Part shown: positions 59,391-64,000 of the stretch, piece by piece
Layout: each line of letters begins with the position of its first letter
Position numbering within the stretch: position 1 is the first letter of the stretch
Notes under the pieces: generated by a model
What the model was told of the DNA's origin: nothing
Seen by the model: the letters and a program-made list of their open reading frames with translations, nothing else
Database searches by the model: none
From: Ottelia alismoides
Lineage: Eukaryota; Streptophyta; Magnoliopsida; Alismatales; Hydrocharitaceae
Reading direction: 5' to 3'
Assembly: GCA_037367405.1 (NCBI GenBank)
Contig: JAZKJV010011616.1
Location: forward strand, 310,001 to 374,000
DNA length: 64,000 bases
Position numbers and translations under genes: made by a program

Positions 59391-60440
59391 ACTCTCATTT
59401 TCCTTCTAGTGGTGTAAATATTCCTTTTCCGCATGCAATACAAAAATCCAAAAAAATTGCAAAACGAAAAAAAGGCATTGTCTGATCCAGGTGTTGTGGA
59501 TATTTTGGATAAATTGACTGTTGAGATTCCCTTGTTGAAGGTCGTGGAATACATGCCAGCTGTAAAGAAAGGACTGAAATAGGCATGTACTACAGGCGTC
59601 GCCCAGCGTAAGACAACAGACGCCGAGAAGTAGAAAAACACGTTCTCTCCATGGCCACAGTTGTAGCTATCAGCAACCTCCCCCAGAAAAAGCATGATAC
59701 AGGAGCACCTCTGATCAGTTGTGTGATTTTTGACCATGTCTTCGAGCGTACTCTTCTTGACAGTGGTTCTTCCATCAAGCTTCTGCCCTCATCCATGATG
59801 CAAGAATTCGGGCTGGGACCGCTTAAGCAGACACGCATGATCCTTCAGTTCGCTGACCGATCTGTCAAGCGGCCCCGAGGTCTGTTTGAAGACGTGATAG
59901 TTACCGTGCAGGAGATGAAATTCCCAGCTGACTTTGTAGTCCTTGATATGGACTCACCTGCACCCCTGCTCAGACCCCTATCATCCTTGGCAGACCATTC
60001 CTCTGTACTTCAGGTGCCGTGGTTGATTACGGGTCTGGGAAGATCACTTTCAGCTCGAACACCCAGCAAATCACGATAAACATGAACAAAGAGCAGAATG
60101 CCACGACTGATGAGAGCCAGGCAGCATCAGAAGCAGACTGTGATTTCATCGCGGAGATTAGAGATTCAGAGTTATCATTGGACGATCCATGGACCCGAGA
60201 AATCCTCACTCTTGAGGAGGACTTGGAAAGCGCAGTCAGCATATGCTCCGATGATTCTTGGGAGACAAATTCTCAGATGCAGGCACATCTTCTTGAGCAT
60301 TCACTCCAGACCGAACATGATCAGCTTAGCGCAGAACCGTTCAGTGCATCTCCGGATCTCAACAAGATGATGAGGATGGTAGCAGCCTCAAAGTGCATTC
60401 CACCACCAGCATGGTATCTGAAGTGACAGATAAAGTGGAC
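59135..60440 (+). pseudogene. Element D gag-PR linker, protease and PR-RT linker
   Basis: The linker (NIPFPHAIQKSKK ... SDPGVVDILDKL ... VEYMPAVKKGLK) is split by frame changes near 59470 and 59600 and a TAG at 59580. The protease (frame from 59651) has ATVVAISNLPQKKHDTGAPL, the active site DSGS at 59759-59770, LQFADRSVKRPRG and FVVLDMD. A frame change near 59965 follows; the next frame has VVDYGSGKITF and the acidic linker SEADCDFIAEIRDSELSLDD. Another frame change near 60430 leads to pol. The catalytic site itself is intact. Confidence 0.85.
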
Positions 60441-60446
60441 AGATCA

Positions 60447-63400
60447 AAGCCAGAACTCAAGCCACTTCCTGCAGGCCTGAAGTACGCTTTCCTTGCGGGT
60501 GAAGAGCAAATGTATCCGGTCATCATCAGCAGCAGGCTGAATCCGGATCAGGAATCTTGACTTCTCGAGGTTCTAGAAAAGAACCGCAAGGCACTTGGTT
60601 ATAGCGTATCAGATCTCCGAGGGATAAATCTAGCTCTGTGTTCACATCATATCTATCTAGAAGAAGATGCCAAGCCGTCCCGCGAATTTCAGAGAAGGCT
60701 GAACCCTAACCTTCGGGATGTCGTTATGAAAGAAATCACGAAATGGTGTGACACAGGCTTCATCTATCCCATCTCCGATTCAAAATGGGTAAGCCCACTG
60801 CATGTAGTTCCAAGAAAATCTGGGCTTACCGTGGTTACAAATGATAAAGGAGAGAAAATTTCAACTCGGGTACCGACATCCTAGCGGGTGTGTGTTGACT
60901 ACCGCCGGCTTAATGCAGCAACCAAGAAGGACCACTTCCCCTTGCCATTCATTGATCAAGTCTTGGAGAGATTAGCAGGCAAGGAGTTCTTCTACTTTCT
61001 GGATGGGTACTCCGGGTACAACCAAGTGGCGATCGCCCTTGAGGATTAAGAGAAGACTACCTTCACTTGCCCGTTCGGCACCTACACCTTCAAGAGGATG
61101 CCCTTTGGATTATGCAATGCACCTGCAACCTTCCAAAGATGCATGTTAGCAGTCTTCGCCGAGATGGTAGGCAGTTTTCTCGAGGTGTTCATGGACGATT
61201 TCTCTGTCTACGGTGATAGCTTCGATTCTTGTCTTGAGCACCTAGACATAGTGCTTCAGAAGTGCTGGGAAGTCAATTTAGTGCTCTCATGGGAAAAGAG
61301 CCACTTTATGGTCACTGAAGGTATTGTGCTTGGCCACGTCGTTTCCAAACGTGGCATGGAAGTCGACCCAGAAAAGGTGGATGTCATTTCAAATCTTCAG
61401 CCACCTCAGTCAGTGAAGAATGTGAGGTCATTCCTGGGGCATGTGGGATTTTACAGACGATTCATCAAGGATTTCAGCCGCATCGCCCGACCTCTGACAG
61501 AACTTTTGTGCAAGGAAACCGAGTTCATTGTTGATCAGCTGGTTATCCTTGCTTTCAATCAATTGAAGGAGCTTATCACTCAGGCTCCAATCTTGCAGCC
61601 TCCTGACTGGACTCTTCCCTTTGAGATAATGACCGATGCGTCAGATTTTGCAGTCGGAGCTGTTCTTGGGCAGAGAAAAGACAAGGCTCCCTATGCCATT
61701 CACTATGCCAGCAGAACATTAGACGAAGCACAAAGAAATTATACAGTGACAGAAAAAGAACTGCTGGCCGTGGTTTTCGCCTTAGAGAAGTTCAGATCCT
61801 ATTTATTGGGATCAAAAGTCACAATTTTTACGGACCACTCTGCTATCCGGTACCTACAACAGAAGAAGGATGCCAAGCCAAGACTAATTCGTTGGATCCT
61901 TCTCCTCCAGGAATTCGATTTGGAGATCAAGGAAAAGCCTGGAGTTCAGAATGTGGTAGCAGATCACCTCTCCAGAATTGAACAACATGAGCCTTCTCTG
62001 AGCAATGCACCTATCACAGAAACCTTCCCTGACGAAGCCATCTTAGCCGTGGATTCTCTCCCTTGGTATGCTGATATTGTCAATTACCTCGCCTCTGGGG
62101 TAATACCTTCGGATTGGACGAAGAATCAGAAGAACAAATTCATGTCGACCATCCGCTTCTACCAATGGGAGGATCCTCTTTTATTCAGAGAAGGAGCAGA
62201 TTGTATTTGGCGCAGGTGCATCCCTCAGACGGAGCAATATAGTGTCCTCGAGCATTGTGATTCGCTCGAATCTGGTGGACACCATTCTGGAGATCGTACC
62301 ACAGCGAAAGTATTGCAATGTGGCTTCTGGTGGCCCACATTATTCAAGGATGCAGCAGAGTTTGTTAAAAGATGTATTGACTATCAGCGACTGAAAGGTA
62401 CACTCACTGCCAAAGATTCAATGCCTCTGAATATCATTCAGATAGCAGACGTTTTCGATGCATGGGGCATTGACTTCATGGGACCTTTCCCTAACAGTCA
62501 AGGTTTTGAGCATATCCTTCTTGCCGTCGATTACGTGAGTCGTTGGGTTGAAGCTATTCCCGCCCGAGCCGCCGACAGCAAAACAGTTTGCCAGTTTCTG
62601 AAGAAGAACATCATTTCGCGGTTTGGGATACCAAAGATTCTCATATCAGACGGGGGTAGCCACTTCATCAACAAAGAGGTCAAGAAGTTAACGAAGGAGT
62701 ACGAGATCGATCACCGTGTCGCGTCTCCTTATCATCCCCAGACCAATGGCATGGCAGAGTTATCAAACAGAGAAATCAAGACCATATTGCAGAAACTTGT
62801 TAGGCCAAACAGAAAAGACTGGTCTCAACTCTTGGACTCAAATATATGGGCTTACCAAATCGCCTACAAGTCTCCCTTGGGCATGTCGCCCTACCATCTT
62901 ATATATGGGAAACCATGCCATCTGCCCATGGAATTAATTCACAAATCTCTTTGGGCAATCAACATTTGTAATTTGGACTCACGCAGAAGTGGTCAGAAGA
63001 GAAAAGACGATCTGAACAAGCTCTTGGAATTCCGAGACTATGCATACGATAACACCTTAATGTACAAGGAGAAGATGAAACGTTGGAATGTCCGACACAT
63101 CAGACGAAAGACCTTCGATGTTGGACAGAAACTGTGGTTATTTGATGCAAAGTTGCGGATATTCCCAGGCAAATTAAAGAGTAAGTGGACAGGGCCATTC
63201 CGAGTATGTGAAGTGCGTGACAATGGAAGCATCGCTATATCAGAATTTTCCCCTGATGCACAGCCCTTCGTCGTCAACGGCCAACTACTGAAACCTTACC
63301 TCGAACCAGATGCATTCTTGGCCGTTGTTGACTCTATTCAGCTAGTGCACCACGATGACATCTTCACAGCACCTGCGACATCGAAGGATTCAGACGATGT

Positions 63401-63536
63401 ACTACAGACTCTGTTTATCTGGTTTTCTTCTTTTTTTCTTTTCTTCTTTTCCTTTTCTATTTTCTCTTTGTATCTAAAAGGTGCCACCCTTGTAGACAGT
63501 TTTCTATACTTAGGACGTACTTGGTCCTATGTATAG
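60447..63536 (+). pseudogene. Element D pol: RT, RNase H, integrase; last 812 codons open
   Basis: One frame spans the region with only three stops: CGA-to-TGA at 60558, TGG-to-TAG at 60882 and CAA-to-TAA at 61047. From 61098 to 63536 it is uninterrupted. RT has PSREFQRRLNPNLRDVV and FMDD at 61188-61199. RH keeps its acidic residues in [23 protein letters not shown] and [11 protein letters not shown] keeps D (62472-62474), D (62649-62651) and E (62757-62759) with 35 residues between the last two. The zinc segment is damaged: the first His aligns with Asp ([12 protein letters not shown]) and the last Cys with Tyr (CIDYQR). The C-terminus runs about 70 residues past [13 protein letters not shown] into a Phe-rich hydrophobic tail and stops inside the first hairpin. 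Confidence 0.92.
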
Positions 63537-63899
63537 GAGGGATGTGCACCCCAAGTTTTTCATTTCATTCCGATCCTCTCCATTGTCTCCTCTTCTTGTC
63601 TATACTTAGGAGTATCTTACCCTAAGTATAGGGGGAGACAATCTGAGTACGATCAGTATATTCCCACCCTTGACCCTCCCTGCTTTTTGTACAGTCTGCT
63701 ATACTTAGGATTATTTGATCCTAAGTATAGGGGGGACGGTCAACTTCCCCTTCATTCATTTCACTCATATTTATTCTTTAGATCTGTCTATACTCAGTAC
63801 GAGTTATGTCTTTGCTTTTCCTTTCGATCTATGAGGACATAGCTCAAGCTAAGTATAGGGGGGTCGTATATACCATGTATATACTATAAGCCATAACTC
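63504..63899 (+). repeat. PPT-hairpin array of element D
   Basis: The hairpins are 63504-63515/63525-63536 (12 positions, one mismatch), 63600-63610/63621-63631 (11 bp) and 63699-63711/63718-63730 (13 bp, loop TATTTG), each followed by a purine run. The third is nearly identical to the third of element B. A wide-loop unit starts CTATACT at 63788 and ends AAGTATAGGGGGG (63851-63863). GAGTTATG (63801-63808) can pair with CATAACTC (63892-63899). A stem GTATATA/TATATAC (63866-63872/63878-63884) lies between. Confidence 0.87.
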
Positions 63900-64000
63900 A
63901 TACTGAAAAATAAATTATATCATCCCAATATAAATTAAAATTTAATAAGTAACTATATAATAATGAAAGATGATTGTGAGTTCCTCAGACTCTTTATACG
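63900..64000 (+). other. Start of element D 3' non-coding region
   Basis: AT-rich sequence after the hairpin array, cut by the window edge. By analogy with B and C it should lead, over 1-1.5 kb, to a PPT and the 3' LTR. Confidence 0.6.

Larger units (their letters stand above)
50877..64000 (+). mobile_element. Element D: youngest-looking Athila-like Ty3/gypsy element, 3' end outside window
   Basis: It consists of a 5' LTR, tRNA-Asp PBS, leader, gag, PR, a long uninterrupted RT-RH-INT stretch and the hairpin array; the 3' LTR is beyond 64000. Seven premature stops in gag-pol are all explicable as C-to-T or G-to-A changes, and about five frameshifts lie around the gag-PR-linker region. The PR site, RT box, RH acidic residues and INT D-D-E are intact, so this is the best reference copy in the window for the family. 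Confidence 0.92.

Overview
The window is repeat-rich plant nuclear DNA made almost entirely of nested LTR retrotransposons. No cellular protein-coding gene, rRNA or tRNA gene was recognised. The coding remnants are Ty3/gypsy gag, protease (PR), reverse transcriptase (RT), RNase H (RH) and integrase (INT). Long LTRs of 3-4 kb, primer-binding sites matching the 3' end of plant tRNA-Asp, and RT/INT motifs such as FMDDF and [10 protein letters not shown] point to the Athila-like branch. CACTA and Tourist-like miniature elements fit a large angiosperm genome. Species cannot be determined from the sequence.

Layout. Element A (minus strand, old) occupies 1-3862 (gag and PR, running off the left edge) and 20685-22546 (its leader and PBS). 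Element B (plus, 3863-20684) inserted into A's leader; it has both LTRs, a near-perfect 5-bp target duplication (GTGGA/GCGGA), PBS, leader, broken gag-pol, a long 3' non-coding region and a polypurine tract (PPT). Bases 22547-23544 are unassigned. Element C (plus, 23545-41237) has its 5' LTR split by solo LTR E (25099-28488, flanked by GGTAC). Its 3' LTR stops after about 1 kb and abuts an inverted copy of the same LTR (41238-44205). Then come a CACTA-type miniature element (44433-44884), a Tourist-like MITE (46216-46554), a tRNA-iMet-type LTR/PBS remnant near 48296, and poorly recognised sequence up to 50876. Element D (plus, 50877 to the right edge) is the youngest-looking: a 4.1-kb 5' LTR and a pol whose last 812 codons are uninterrupted. 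Its 3' LTR lies outside the window.

How the parts work together. In an intact copy the LTR drives transcription, tRNA-Asp primes minus-strand DNA at the PBS, Gag packages the RNA, PR cuts the polyprotein, RT/RH copy it, the PPT primes the plus strand and INT inserts the product. All copies here carry stops, frameshifts or active-site substitutions, so none looks autonomous.

The main unusual signals are non-coding and recur between diverged elements: (1) an array of hairpins downstream of pol, each ending in a copy of the PPT sequence AAGTATAGGGGG; (2) a probable leader intron whose donor region aligns in A, B, C and D; (3) a leader hairpin with compensatory changes; (4) a long U3 stem plus a second hairpin with compensatory changes in B, D and E; (5) a conserved U5 box followed by a hairpin; (6) long identical blocks in the 3' non-coding regions of B and C. 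All comparisons were made by eye.
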